A stretch of 64,000 nt of DNA, from contig NZ_MDVN01000018.1 in NCBI RefSeq assembly GCF_002741945.1, positions 124,001 through 188,000 on the forward strand, read 5' to 3'. The DNA is from Gaetbulibacter sp. 4G1. GTDB taxonomy: Bacteria > Bacteroidota > Bacteroidia > Flavobacteriales > Flavobacteriaceae. Under the pieces are notes generated by a model that searched no databases, was not told the origin of the DNA, and saw nothing but the letters and a program-made list of their open reading frames with translations. Within the stretch, counting starts at the first letter, position 1. The number at the start of each line of letters is the position of its first letter. The translations under genes and the position numbers were made by a program. Positions 1 to 8,347 of this stretch are shown here, in pieces.

Positions 1-226
1 TTCCAATGGATTCACTTGATTTTGGTTTAGCTTTATTTGTAAAATAAGTGTTATCTATTTGAAGTGCATCACAGATTAAATCTAATGTTTTTCCTCTGGG
101 TTCATTTTCATTATTTTCAATTCTTTGAATTGTTCTTAAGTTAATTTTTGATAGCTCAGCCAATTCTTCTTGGGTTAACCCTCTTGATTTTCGGATTTCG
201 AAAATTTTATTTCCGATTGAATTCAT
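1..226 (-). CDS. XRE-family transcriptional regulator, C-terminus beyond window
   Basis: The first 75 codons are in the window; the gene runs off the left edge. The protein starts MNSIGNKIFEIRKSRGLTQ and continues with EELAELSKINLRTIQRIEN, a Cro/C1-type helix-turn-helix at about residues 6-60. A short polar linker follows, and whatever C-terminal domain exists lies outside. In this family the N-terminal domain binds DNA and the C-terminus dimerises, senses or anchors to the membrane. A TAnnTTTG promoter element and a palindrome lie directly upstream, so it probably has its own promoter rather than reading through from the UbiA gene. Function beyond DNA binding is unknown. Confidence 0.85.
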   Translation of the reverse strand, partial: MNSIGNKIFEIRKSRGLTQEELAELSKINLRTIQRIENNENEPRGKTLDLICDALQIDNTYFTNKAKPKSSESIG

Positions 227-242
227 AATAAATAATTTTTAT

Positions 243-250
243 CAAAGTTA
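243..250 (-). promoter_or_regulatory. Bacteroidota -7 promoter element for the XRE gene
   Basis: Minus strand reads TAACTTTG, matching TAnnTTTG, 17 bases upstream of the ATG at 226. No clean TTTG -33 element is seen at the expected spacing, so recognition may be assisted or weak. Confidence 0.5.
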
Positions 251-294
251 TTCAGAAAACGAAAGTTTGATAGCGGTTTTCTATGGACATTTAT

Positions 295-314
295 ACGACA
301 TTTTATTTTGTCGT
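295..314. promoter_or_regulatory. Inverted repeat ACGACA-N8-TGTCGT, candidate operator
   Basis: Perfect 6-bp arms with an 8-base AT spacer lie about 45 bp upstream of the -7 element of the XRE gene and just after the UbiA stop codon. It could be an operator for the XRE protein or a weak hairpin ending UbiA transcription. There is no clear T-run, which favours an operator. Confidence 0.35.
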
Positions 315-349
315 TTAAATATCAAGAGATCTCTAAACCTTAACTAAGG

Positions 350-1261
350 TTAAATAAACCTATATAAAAGTAAGGAAAGCATTCCAAAAAACATCACTAA
401 TTTCAATATGTTACTAATATGATGATAATCCTTTTTTGTTTTAGCATTAAATGATTTGATACTTATATAAAGTAATGGCGCAATAATAAAAACTAAAAAA
501 AAAATAACTGCTATTTGGTTTTTGTATAACGAATTGATAACATAATAAGACACTGCGAAAAGCGGAATAAGTGATAAAGCAAATAGGATGTTTTTGGCAC
601 GTTCTCGCCCAATTATTATAGGAAGCGTTCTCATACCTGCTTTATAATCACCATCAATATCTTCAATATCTTTAGAAATTTCACGAATAAGGTTTATTAT
701 AAAAGCGAATACAGAGTAATCTAAAATTATTTTAAAAAAGGTATAAAGTGTTTGTCTGTTTTCTGTAGTTATTACTGGTAACAATTCAAATATACCAACA
801 ACAATAATGCTTAATGCAACCAATAGGGATATAATTATATTGCCAATTAAAAATGTTTGCTTTAGGTAGGAAGCATAAACATAAAGAAGCGCAGAAATAA
901 TTACAAATATTGAGAAAAATCCGCTTCTTCCAACAGATTGTGATAAGTAATACCCTAAACCAACACCAATTACATTTAAAATAATAAAAAGATTATATGC
1001 TGTTTTTTCTGAGATCGATTTTCCAATAATTATTTTATCAGGCTTGTTTACAAAATCGGTTTCAACATCATAAATATCATTAATAACATTACCAGCGGCT
1101 GCAATACAAATGGTAGCTAAAATTAAAATTAAAATTTGTAGTGTGGTTAATCCAAAATTTACTCCAAATGATTCTAAAAAAGCATATTTTACTAATAGTT
1201 GCACTAGTGCAATCATCAATAAATTTTTCCAACGTATAAGGTTTAAAAAGTTCAATAGCAA
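350..1261 (-). CDS. UbiA-family prenyltransferase (geranylgeranylglycerol-phosphate geranylgeranyltransferase-like)
   Basis: An integral membrane protein of 303 residues with about eight or nine hydrophobic segments. Both aspartate-rich motifs of UbiA enzymes are present: NDIYDVETD at about residues 62-70 and DIEDIDGDYKAG at about 198-209. These bind Mg-diphosphate of the prenyl donor. UbiA enzymes transfer a polyprenyl chain to an acceptor in the membrane. The flavobacterial copy beside KdsC and DUF2520 genes is usually annotated as a GGGP synthase partner, but the acceptor cannot be read from sequence. It is the last member of a tight minus-strand run (2881 to 350), with 2 bp separating it from the gene upstream. 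Confidence 0.85.
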   Translation of the reverse strand: MLLNFLNLIRWKNLLMIALVQLLVKYAFLESFGVNFGLTTLQILILILATICIAAAGNVINDIYDVETDFVNKPDKIIIGKSISEKTAYNLFIILNVIGVGLGYYLSQSVGRSGFFSIFVIISALLYVYASYLKQTFLIGNIIISLLVALSIIVVGIFELLPVITTENRQTLYTFFKIILDYSVFAFIINLIREISKDIEDIDGDYKAGMRTLPIIIGRERAKNILFALSLIPLFAVSYYVINSLYKNQIAVIFFLVFIIAPLLYISIKSFNAKTKKDYHHISNILKLVMFFGMLSLLLYRFI

Positions 1262-1263
1262 TA

Positions 1264-1596
1264 TTATAAATAAGGTTTGGTTCTATTATTAACGGTATGT
1301 ATAAGGTACTCTCGAAAGGTTACAACAATGATAAAAAGCACTAAAAGGGTTAATACTAAGGCTTGAAAATATCTTCTTTTTTCATTTTTTCTAATCTTAT
1401 TTTTAATGATTTCTCTTTCTTTTTTGGTTAACTTTTTATGAGAAAAATTAAGTTTAAAATGAAAATGAGTTTCTTCGTTGAGTTTATTTTTTAAAGTAGA
1501 AAACGCTTTATTGGTTTTTTGATTAAATACACTGTGATTGTTTCCAAAACCAATATAACCAAATCCTATATTATGTCTTCTTTTATTTCTAGCCAA
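1264..1596 (-). CDS. Small basic membrane protein of unknown function
   Basis: 110 residues, not recognised. The N-terminal 75 residues are rich in Lys, Arg and Asn, and one transmembrane helix lies at about 77-94, followed by a short tail. This layout suggests a membrane-anchored protein with a basic cytoplasmic domain. The gene sits 3 bp after the KdsC-like phosphatase and 2 bp before UbiA, so it is almost certainly co-transcribed with them. No catalytic motif is visible. Confidence 0.7.
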   Translation of the reverse strand: MARNKRRHNIGFGYIGFGNNHSVFNQKTNKAFSTLKNKLNEETHFHFKLNFSHKKLTKKEREIIKNKIRKNEKRRYFQALVLTLLVLFIIVVTFREYLIHTVNNRTKPYL

Positions 1597-1599
1597 TAT

Positions 1600-2130
1600 T
1601 TAATCGTATTTAGCACTAAAGTTACCATTCCATTTGCCTTGTACTTTTAGTACTTGTTCAATAACATCTCGTGCAGCGCCTTTACCTCCTTTTTTATGCG
1701 AAATGTACTTTGAAATGTTTTTTATTTCTGGTACGGCATCTTGTGGGCAACAAGGTAAGCCAATTTGCTTCATTATAGGAAAATCTGGGATATCATCTCC
1801 CATATATAATACATTTTCAGATTTAATCCCTTTTTTGCCAAAGTAGTCTTTAAGTTGCTCAATTTTATTATGGGCTCCTAAATATATATCCTTTATACCT
1901 AAACCTTTTAGCCTTATGCGTACACCTTCGTTTGAGCCTCCAGAGATTATACAAACATTAAATCCGGCGTCTACTGCAGTTTTTAGCGCATAACCATCTT
2001 TTATATTCATTTTGCGCAGTAATTCACCAGTACTAGTAACAGTAACTGTTCCGTCTGTAAGCACACCGTCAACATCAAAAATAAATGTGGTAATATGTTC
2101 TAAGTATTCTTTATAGCTTTTTTCTTCCAT
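1600..2130 (-). CDS. KdsC-like HAD phosphatase (3-deoxy-D-manno-octulosonate 8-phosphate phosphatase family)
   Basis: 176 residues, the usual length of the tetrameric C0-type HAD enzymes KdsC and YrbI. HAD motif I is FDVDGVLTDG (about residues 18-27), motif II is the ISGG region, and the motif IV acidic pair is GDDIPD. KdsC releases phosphate from KDO 8-phosphate to make KDO for lipopolysaccharide. The ATG start at 2130 lies inside the end of the upstream DUF2520 gene (20-bp overlap), implying translational coupling. It could also be a related sugar-acid phosphatase, since specificity is not visible in the sequence. Confidence 0.85.
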   Translation of the reverse strand: MEEKSYKEYLEHITTFIFDVDGVLTDGTVTVTSTGELLRKMNIKDGYALKTAVDAGFNVCIISGGSNEGVRIRLKGLGIKDIYLGAHNKIEQLKDYFGKKGIKSENVLYMGDDIPDFPIMKQIGLPCCPQDAVPEIKNISKYISHKKGGKGAARDVIEQVLKVQGKWNGNFSAKYD

Positions 2131-2881
2131 GTGTTTGCTGTATTGAACTAGTTAACAATTCGTAAATGTCTTTATGTTGCTTGTTTTCTAATTGCTTTAA
2201 CTGCTTTTTTATAGTTTTTTTATCATGACGTTTTGCTGGACCTGTTTGTGCCATGTATGGTGACAGCTCTTGAACTTTTTTTGCTGTTTCAAGAATTAAT
2301 GGTTTTAATAAATCAAATTCAGCACCTTCACTTTCGGTTATCTCATGTCCAATTCTATATAATTGATTTGTAAAATTGTTTACAAAAACAGCGGCTAAAT
2401 GTAATACGCGACGCTGATCGCTGTTAACTTTTTTTGTTGGACTCCCTATGGATAGTGCTAAATTTTTAAGAAGATTATAATGTTCGCCTCCACCAATAGT
2501 TTCTATGCAAATTGGTACGTTTGCAAAATCCATTTCAGCATCTTTACTAAAGGTTTGTAATGGATAAAAAACGCCGCGTTTTTGTTTTTTGTCTATATCA
2601 TAAATACTTACACTACCAGATGTATGCACAACTAATCTGTTTTCAAAAGGGAGTCGTTCTGATAGCTCTGCAATGGCATCATCACTAACTGCAATAATAT
2701 ATATATCAGCGTCTTTTAAAAGAGATAGATTATCAATAATTTCAACTTCATTTTTGTAAGAATTGATGGAGTTTAAGTTTCTGTTAAACCATTGGTTTAC
2801 AGTTATGCTATTCGCTTTGCTAAAAGCTTTAAATAGGTGAGTGGCTACATTGCCAGCGCCAATAATTACTACTGAAATCAT
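2111..2881 (-). CDS. Rossmann-like and DUF2520 domain-containing protein
   Basis: 256 residues. An N-terminal Rossmann fold is marked by VVIIGAGNVATHL (about residues 4-16), a NAD(P)-binding glycine-rich loop. The C-terminal half is the all-helical DUF2520 domain, with HLAAVFVNNF and the conserved SPYMAQTGPAKRHD region. These proteins resemble ketopantoate or pyrroline-5-carboxylate reductases, but the substrate is unknown. First gene of the minus-strand operon that continues with the KdsC-like, small membrane and UbiA genes. It is divergent from the haemoglobin gene across about 60 bp. Confidence 0.85.
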   Translation of the reverse strand: MISVVIIGAGNVATHLFKAFSKANSITVNQWFNRNLNSINSYKNEVEIIDNLSLLKDADIYIIAVSDDAIAELSERLPFENRLVVHTSGSVSIYDIDKKQKRGVFYPLQTFSKDAEMDFANVPICIETIGGGEHYNLLKNLALSIGSPTKKVNSDQRRVLHLAAVFVNNFTNQLYRIGHEITESEGAEFDLLKPLILETAKKVQELSPYMAQTGPAKRHDKKTIKKQLKQLENKQHKDIYELLTSSIQQTHGRKKL

Positions 2882-2927
2882 ACCGCTAAAATAAGTAAGT
2901 ATTGTATCATATAAAAGACTTATGCCT

Positions 2928-2935
2928 TATCTTTG
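2928..2935 (+). promoter_or_regulatory. Bacteroidota -7 element TATCTTTG before the haemoglobin gene
   Basis: TAnnTTTG match ending 6 bases before the ATG at 2942. The transcription start would fall at or within a few bases of the ATG, so the mRNA may be leaderless. It also rules out the TTG at 2933 as start codon. Confidence 0.55.
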
Positions 2936-2941
2936 TCTACT

Positions 2942-3331
2942 ATGAATAAAAAAGATATTAAAACCAGAGATGATGTTTTTTTATTAGTATCCTCATTCTA
3001 CAAAAAAGTTAGGAAGGATGCTGTTTTGGGACCTTTTTTTAACGATATAATTGAAGATTGGGATTCACATTTAGAAAGATTAACTACGTTTTGGGAGTCA
3101 AGTTTGTTTTTAAAAACTAGATATATAGGAGACCCTTTGGAAGCTCATGTAAAAGTGGATAAAAATAATAACAATAGTATTACAGAATTGCATTTTGGGC
3201 TTTGGTTAAATATTTGGTTTCAAACTATAGATGAACTTTTTGAAGGTGATTATGCAGAGAATGCTAAAAGACGCGCCAGAAAAATGGGGACTTTTTTATA
3301 TTTAAAAATATTTGAAGCAAGACAATCTTAA
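2942..3331 (+). CDS. Group III truncated haemoglobin
   Basis: 129 residues from the ATG at 2942; an upstream in-frame TTG at 2933 lies inside the promoter. The globin fold shows the B-helix FYKKVRKDAVLGPFF with the tyrosine usually at B10, and the proximal haem histidine in LHFGLWLNIWF. The C-terminal helix is FEGDYAENAKRRARKMG. Group III globins bind O2 or NO with haem in the cytoplasm and are linked to NO or microaerobic stress. Single-gene unit, divergent from the DUF2520 operon and followed by ccsBA with its own promoter. Confidence 0.88.
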   Translation: MNKKDIKTRDDVFLLVSSFYKKVRKDAVLGPFFNDIIEDWDSHLERLTTFWESSLFLKTRYIGDPLEAHVKVDKNNNNSITELHFGLWLNIWFQTIDELFEGDYAENAKRRARKMGTFLYLKIFEARQS

Positions 3332-3426
3332 TAGTCAAGTTTCAGAACAAGTCTCAAGTATATAATTATTAATGAATTTGTATTAAGTCTTTCAAATTTT
3401 AACATAGCAAAATCAACTAAAATCCT

Positions 3427-3434
3427 TAAATTTG
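3427..3434 (+). promoter_or_regulatory. Bacteroidota -7 element TAAATTTG before ccsBA
   Basis: TAnnTTTG match 25 bases upstream of the ATG at 3460. The 128-bp gap before it contains nothing else I can support. Confidence 0.5.
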
Positions 3435-3459
3435 CACGACCTAAAAAAGGGTTGTTATT

Positions 3460-6400
3460 ATGCAAGATAAACTCGCCAAAATTCTTTTCTCTACTAGACT
3501 TACTGCTGTTTTATTTATTGCCTTTGCTGCTGCCATGGCAACGGGAACATTTTTAGATGCAGGACAAGAAACATCTCCAACACCTTATACAAGAAATTTA
3601 ATTTATAATGCTTGGTGGTTTGAAGCTATTATGGTGTTTTTTGTAATAAATTTTACAGGAAACATTTTTCGTTTCAGATTGTATAAAAAAGAGAAATGGG
3701 CAACTTTAGTATTACACTTAGCTTTCATTTTTATTTTATTAGGTGCTTTTATTACCCGCTATGTGAGTTTTGAAGGTATGATGGCAATTAGAGAAGGAGC
3801 AACAGAAAACACTTTTCTTTCCCAAGAAACATACATAACAGGAACAATTGTTGGAGATTATGAAATTAATGGACAGTTACAACAACGTTATGTTGAAAAT
3901 GAAGTAGATTTTTCGTCACGCCTAAATAATAGCTTAAAAATCGAAACAGATTACAATAAACAACCGGTAACTATAGAATTGGAAAAGTTTATAGCTCATG
4001 CTGAAGAAGATATTGTACCAAGTAATGATGGAGAAGCTTATTTAAAAATTGTTGAAGGAAGTGGTGCTGGATTACATAATCATTTTTTAAAAGAAGGAAA
4101 ACAAGCAAGCATTCATAATGTTATTTTTACTTTAAATAACCCAGCTAAAGGAGCCATAAATATTACTTATTCAAAAGATTCTCTTACTATTCAATCTCCT
4201 TTTGAAGGTGAATATATGACTATGGCAACACAAGCTCGGGGTAAATTGATAAAAGATAGTTTACAGCCATTAATATTGCGTTCGCTTTATAGAATTGGGA
4301 ATATGCAAATGGTGTTTCCTAAACCCGTTGTAAAAGGTACATTTGACGTTGTTGAAAAACCAATAATACTACAAAGTAAGAATGATGTGGATGGTGTTGT
4401 GCTTAAAGTTTCGGCAAATAACGAGACTAAAAGTATTGGTTTATTGGGAGGTAAAGGGTCTAGCGGCGGTTTTAAAAGAATAAAAGTTGGCGGTTTAGAT
4501 TTTGCTTTTAAGTATGGTTCAAAAGTGTTGGAGTTGCCATTTCAAATAAAGTTAAATGATTTTGAAGCAGAGCGCTATCCCGGAACAGACAAAGGATATT
4601 CAGCTTTTTCTAGTCAAGTTACTGTCTTAGATGAGGAAAAAGGGGATTATGATTATAAAATATTTATGAATAATATTTTAGATCATCGAGGATATCGATT
4701 TTTCCAATCGAGTTTTGATGCAGATGAAAAGGGTACTATACTATCTGTAAACCATGACTATTGGGGAACTTTAATAACCTATATAGGTTATTTTATGCTC
4801 TACTTTGGTATGATGGCTATTTTATTTGCCAAAGGCTCTCGTTTTGGAGACTTAAAGCGTCAATTAGAAAAAGTTAAGGCCAAAAAAGCAAAATTGTTAT
4901 CAATAATGTTGTTATGTTTTGGTTTAAATGCGTTTTCGCAACAGCATTCTGATGATGATGGACACGATCACTCTAAACCATCTAAAACTCAAATAGACTC
5001 AATTATAAAGGCTAACATAACTCCAAAGTCACATGCTGATGAATTTGGGCATTTAGTTATTCAAGATCTTAGCGGGCGTATGATGCCTGTAAACACTTAT
5101 GCATCAGAGATGCTTCGTAAGTTAAGTAAAAGTGATACTTATGAAGATTTTGATGCTAATCAAGTTTATTTATCCATACAAGAAAGTCCTTTACTCTGGT
5201 ATAATGTACCCATTATTTATATAAAACTAAAAAAGGGAGATTCTATAAGAAAGCTAATCGGTATAAATAAAGAAGAAAAATACGCTACACTAGCAGACTT
5301 TTTTACCGTAAGAGGTGAGTATAAATTAGCACCTTATCTTGATGAAGCCTATAAAGCACAAGTGCCAAATGGTTTTCAAAAAGAGTTTAAAGAAGCCGAT
5401 CAGCGCGTTAGTTTGTTATATAACGCAGTTGAAGGTATGTCTTTAAAAATATTCCCGATACCTAATGATGAAAATAACAAATGGATTTCTGCTTACGACT
5501 ATAGAATAGATAAAGAAGTAAATAATAAAATTGAAGATTCACTTTATAGGAATTTTGTAAAAAATGGATTTAGAGCTTATCTATACACGCTTAATAAATC
5601 TAAACAGTCAAATGATTTCTCTGAAGCTTCAAAACTTTTAGCAGCATTTAAAAAAACACAACAGCAATACGGAGCTGAGGTTATGTTGAGCGATGATAAA
5701 GTTAAAACAGAAGTTTTATACAATAAGTATGATATTTTTAAGAAGCTTTTTAGCTGGTATATGTATGCTGGTAGTTTGTTGTTTGTTCTCCTGATTATTC
5801 AAATTTTTAATGATAAAAGAAAGCTTATTAATGTTTCTGTTACAGTTTTTAAATTTATCATTTTTGGACTGTTTTTATTGCACACAGCAGGATTGATTGT
5901 TCGTTGGTATATTTCTGGTCATGCTCCATGGAGTGATGCCTATGAATCGATGATTTATGTAGCTTGGTCTACCATGTTGTTTGGGTTTATTGTAGGTATA
6001 AGTAAGAAAAAGGAGAAGATTGATAAGGATGATATTTCTGGGGTTGTGTTGGCCGTTTTAGGAAAAAGAAATAATTCTGATTTAACCATTGCGGCGGGAG
6101 CATTTATAACATCAATGATTTTAATGATTGCACATTGGAATTGGATGGATCCAGCTATTGCAAATTTACAGCCAGTTTTGAATAGTTATTGGCTTATGAT
6201 TCATGTTGCAGTAATTGTGGCAAGTTACGGTCCTTTTGCATTAGGTATGATTTTAGGAGTTGTTTCATTGTTGCTAATGATTTTTACAACAAAAGAAAAC
6301 AAAGTAAAAATGGACCTTAATATCAAGGAACTTACTATAATTACCGAAATGGCATTAACAGTAGGTTTAGTTATGTTAACTATAGGAAACTTTTTAGGTG

Positions 6401-6732
6401 GTATGTGGGCGAATGAAAGTTGGGGGCGCTATTGGGGATGGGATCCAAAAGAAACTTGGGCTCTTATAAGTATTATGATTTATGCCTTTGTATTACATAT
6501 GCGACTAATTCCTGGATTACGCGGGCGATGGTTTTTTAATCTAATGTCGATAGTAGCTTTTGCTAGTATTTTAATGACGTATTTTGGAGTGAACTTTTAT
6601 TTGGCCGGATTACACTCTTACGCTAGTGGTGACCAAATAGTAAGTGTTAAATTTATAGGTATTGCTTGTGCAATTGTTGCTGTTTTAGGATTTTTCGCTT
6701 ATCGAGGTTATGCTAAGTATTACAAAAAGTAA
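3460..6732 (+). CDS. ccsBA: Fused CcsB-CcsA cytochrome c biogenesis protein (system II)
   Basis: 1090 residues joining both subunits of the system II haem lyase. The N-terminal ResB/CcsB part has three early membrane helices, a large periplasmic region (about 110-430) and a helix near 435-455. A histidine-rich stretch (HSDDDGHDHSKP) follows a second hydrophobic segment at about 480-500. The C-terminal CcsA/ResC part (about 760-1085) is multispanning and carries the haem-handling WWD-type motif WGRYWGWDPKETW at about 988, with flanking histidines in HTAGLIVRW, SGHAPW and the GLHSY region. It exports and attaches haem to apocytochromes c outside the membrane. Fused CcsBA proteins are known from Bacteroidota and epsilonproteobacteria. 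Confidence 0.92.
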   Translation: MQDKLAKILFSTRLTAVLFIAFAAAMATGTFLDAGQETSPTPYTRNLIYNAWWFEAIMVFFVINFTGNIFRFRLYKKEKWATLVLHLAFIFILLGAFITRYVSFEGMMAIREGATENTFLSQETYITGTIVGDYEINGQLQQRYVENEVDFSSRLNNSLKIETDYNKQPVTIELEKFIAHAEEDIVPSNDGEAYLKIVEGSGAGLHNHFLKEGKQASIHNVIFTLNNPAKGAINITYSKDSLTIQSPFEGEYMTMATQARGKLIKDSLQPLILRSLYRIGNMQMVFPKPVVKGTFDVVEKPIILQSKNDVDGVVLKVSANNETKSIGLLGGKGSSGGFKRIKVGGLDFAFKYGSKVLELPFQIKLNDFEAERYPGTDKGYSAFSSQVTVLDEEKGDYDYKIFMNNILDHRGYRFFQSSFDADEKGTILSVNHDYWGTLITYIGYFMLYFGMMAILFAKGSRFGDLKRQLEKVKAKKAKLLSIMLLCFGLNAFSQQHSDDDGHDHSKPSKTQIDSIIKANITPKSHADEFGHLVIQDLSGRMMPVNTYASEMLRKLSKSDTYEDFDANQVYLSIQESPLLWYNVPIIYIKLKKGDSIRKLIGINKEEKYATLADFFTVRGEYKLAPYLDEAYKAQVPNGFQKEFKEADQRVSLLYNAVEGMSLKIFPIPNDENNKWISAYDYRIDKEVNNKIEDSLYRNFVKNGFRAYLYTLNKSKQSNDFSEASKLLAAFKKTQQQYGAEVMLSDDKVKTEVLYNKYDIFKKLFSWYMYAGSLLFVLLIIQIFNDKRKLINVSVTVFKFIIFGLFLLHTAGLIVRWYISGHAPWSDAYESMIYVAWSTMLFGFIVGISKKKEKIDKDDISGVVLAVLGKRNNSDLTIAAGAFITSMILMIAHWNWMDPAIANLQPVLNSYWLMIHVAVIVASYGPFALGMILGVVSLLLMIFTTKENKVKMDLNIKELTIITEMALTVGLVMLTIGNFLGGMWANESWGRYWGWDPKETWALISIMIYAFVLHMRLIPGLRGRWFFNLMSIVAFASILMTYFGVNFYLAGLHSYASGDQIVSVKFIGIACAIVAVLGFFAYRGYAKYYKK

Positions 6733-6736
6733 AAAA

Positions 6737-7180
6737 ATGGCTGATTTAAATGATAAGTTAAAGCTATTATTAGATTCTGGATTCGAAAGTATTTCCAGAT
6801 ATTCTGAGGCTGGAATGTCTCATAATATTTCTCTTGAAAAATGGTCTAAAAAAGAAATATTAGGACATCTGGTAGATTCTGGTATTAATAACCTTCAGCG
6901 TTTTACAGAGATTCAATTTGAGAGTAAACCCTATAAAATTCGAACATATAATCAAAATAAACTGGTAAAATCTAACGATTACCAAAATATAGATTCTAAG
7001 GCCATTTTGACTTTATGGAAATCTATCAATGATCAAATCCTCCATTTAATAAAAATTCAAACTTCTGAAACTCTGAGCTATGAAATTATTTTAGTAGATG
7101 GAAATGTCTCTGATTTGAAATTTTTAATGGAAGATTATGTAAATCATTTAGAACATCATTTAAATCAAATAATTGATTGA
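6737..7180 (+). CDS. DinB-like (YfiT/BstA-type) four-helix protein
   Basis: 147 residues from the ATG at 6737; upstream in-frame codons overlap the end of ccsBA. The DinB fold is recognised by WSKKEILGHLVDS in the second helix and the C-terminal HLEHHLNQI, which supply the metal-binding histidine triad. Members are metal-dependent, and some act as bacillithiol or mycothiol S-transferases. This genome encodes the bacillithiol deacetylase BshB1 (20006-20722), so a thiol-transferase role is plausible but unproven. Starts 4 bp after ccsBA stops, so probably co-transcribed. Confidence 0.8.
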   Translation: MADLNDKLKLLLDSGFESISRYSEAGMSHNISLEKWSKKEILGHLVDSGINNLQRFTEIQFESKPYKIRTYNQNKLVKSNDYQNIDSKAILTLWKSINDQILHLIKIQTSETLSYEIILVDGNVSDLKFLMEDYVNHLEHHLNQIID

Positions 7181-7202
7181 TTTAATTTTATAAAAACATA
7201 GT

Positions 7203-8198
7203 TTAGTTCGCTTCAGTAATATCATCAATAATCATTTTTTGATATTCTCTTGGAGTTTTTTGAGTTTCTTTTTTAAAAGCACTATAAAAAGCTGAGGGTG
7301 TTTTAAACCCAGAATCAAATGCTAAGTTTTCAATTTTATCGTTCTTGTATTTTGGGTCTATTAATTTATCCTTTATATCTTTTATTCTAAAGCTATTAAT
7401 TGTTTCTGGGAAGGACTTGTTGTAAACACTTTTAGTAACCTTCGAAATAATATACGTAGGTAAATCAATTGTTTCAGAAAACTTCACTAGAGTTATAGCA
7501 GGTTCTAAGTAAGATTTGTCAACTTCCAGAGCCTTCACTACTTGATTTATTTGCTTTTCAGAAACAATTATTCTATTTGTTTTTTTTATTAAAACAGGAG
7601 ATTTTAACGCATAAAAAAATAGTATATATATTATTAGAGAAGCTATTGCCGTACCTATTGTATAGTATAGCATAGACCCTCCCCAATGTTGAAATGTAAA
7701 AGCACCAATTAACGCTATTATAGCGTAAAAAAGTGTTTTGTGCCATAGGGTTATTAATTCAACATAATTTTTGTTAAAAAGGAATTTAGCACCTATATAT
7801 ACAGTATATAAAGACATACTTAACAGCGCTGACAAATAAAATTTGCCATCATATCCATTTATTAGGTTTATGAGAATGAAACCTAAAATCGGATAAGCAA
7901 AATGAAGCATGTGTTTAGTACTAAAACCACTTTTCATTATAGAGTTTTTAAAGTATAATAATAGTAAAGGGCCTATAGAAGAAAAACCAAGAAAACCCAA
8001 TGCTACACCAATTGTATCTATACCTGAAAAAACATAATAAATGATAGACTTTGAAATTCTTAAAGCTATAGCAAGAAAGAATAAACCCAAAATAATATCA
8101 TGAAATGGGTTTTCTTTTCTAATAAATAGAAAATATAATATCAAAAAAATACATGTTGCTACCGAAATACTAGAAAAGATAGTTAAGGCTATTTCCAT
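7203..8198 (-). CDS. AraC-family regulator with N-terminal membrane domain
   Basis: 331 residues. The first 200 contain about seven hydrophobic helices, and the C-terminal 100 form an AraC-type DNA-binding domain ending in DSGFKTPSAFYSAFKKETQ-KTPREYQ. This architecture is common in Bacteroidota, where the membrane part is thought to sense a signal that controls the cytoplasmic HTH domain. It is divergent from the DUF2911 gene across 149 bp, making that gene a possible target. The signal is unknown. Confidence 0.85.
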   Translation of the reverse strand: MEIALTIFSSISVATCIFLILYFLFIRKENPFHDIILGLFFLAIALRISKSIIYYVFSGIDTIGVALGFLGFSSIGPLLLLYFKNSIMKSGFSTKHMLHFAYPILGFILINLINGYDGKFYLSALLSMSLYTVYIGAKFLFNKNYVELITLWHKTLFYAIIALIGAFTFQHWGGSMLYYTIGTAIASLIIYILFFYALKSPVLIKKTNRIIVSEKQINQVVKALEVDKSYLEPAITLVKFSETIDLPTYIISKVTKSVYNKSFPETINSFRIKDIKDKLIDPKYKNDKIENLAFDSGFKTPSAFYSAFKKETQKTPREYQKMIIDDITEAN

Positions 8199-8312
8199 TA
8201 ATGTTTTATGTTTTTACACAAATATCAAAATAAAGTTAGTTCATTTTGTTAAAATCCCCTTAAAACATCTCCATATTTCTAGAATCAGAACAAAAAAAGC
8301 TTCATAGACTTA

Positions 8313-8320
8313 TAGTTTTG
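8313..8320 (+). promoter_or_regulatory. Bacteroidota -7 element TAGTTTTG before the DUF2911 gene
   Basis: TAnnTTTG match 27 bases before the ATG at 8348, within the divergent intergenic region shared with the membrane AraC regulator. Confidence 0.45.
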
Positions 8321-8347
8321 CTCTAATCAATTAAAAAACGAACAGTT

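Noticed and set aside
2933-2941. TTG start for the haemoglobin gene
   Set aside because: It lies inside the TATCTTTG promoter element; the ATG at 2942 fits family length.
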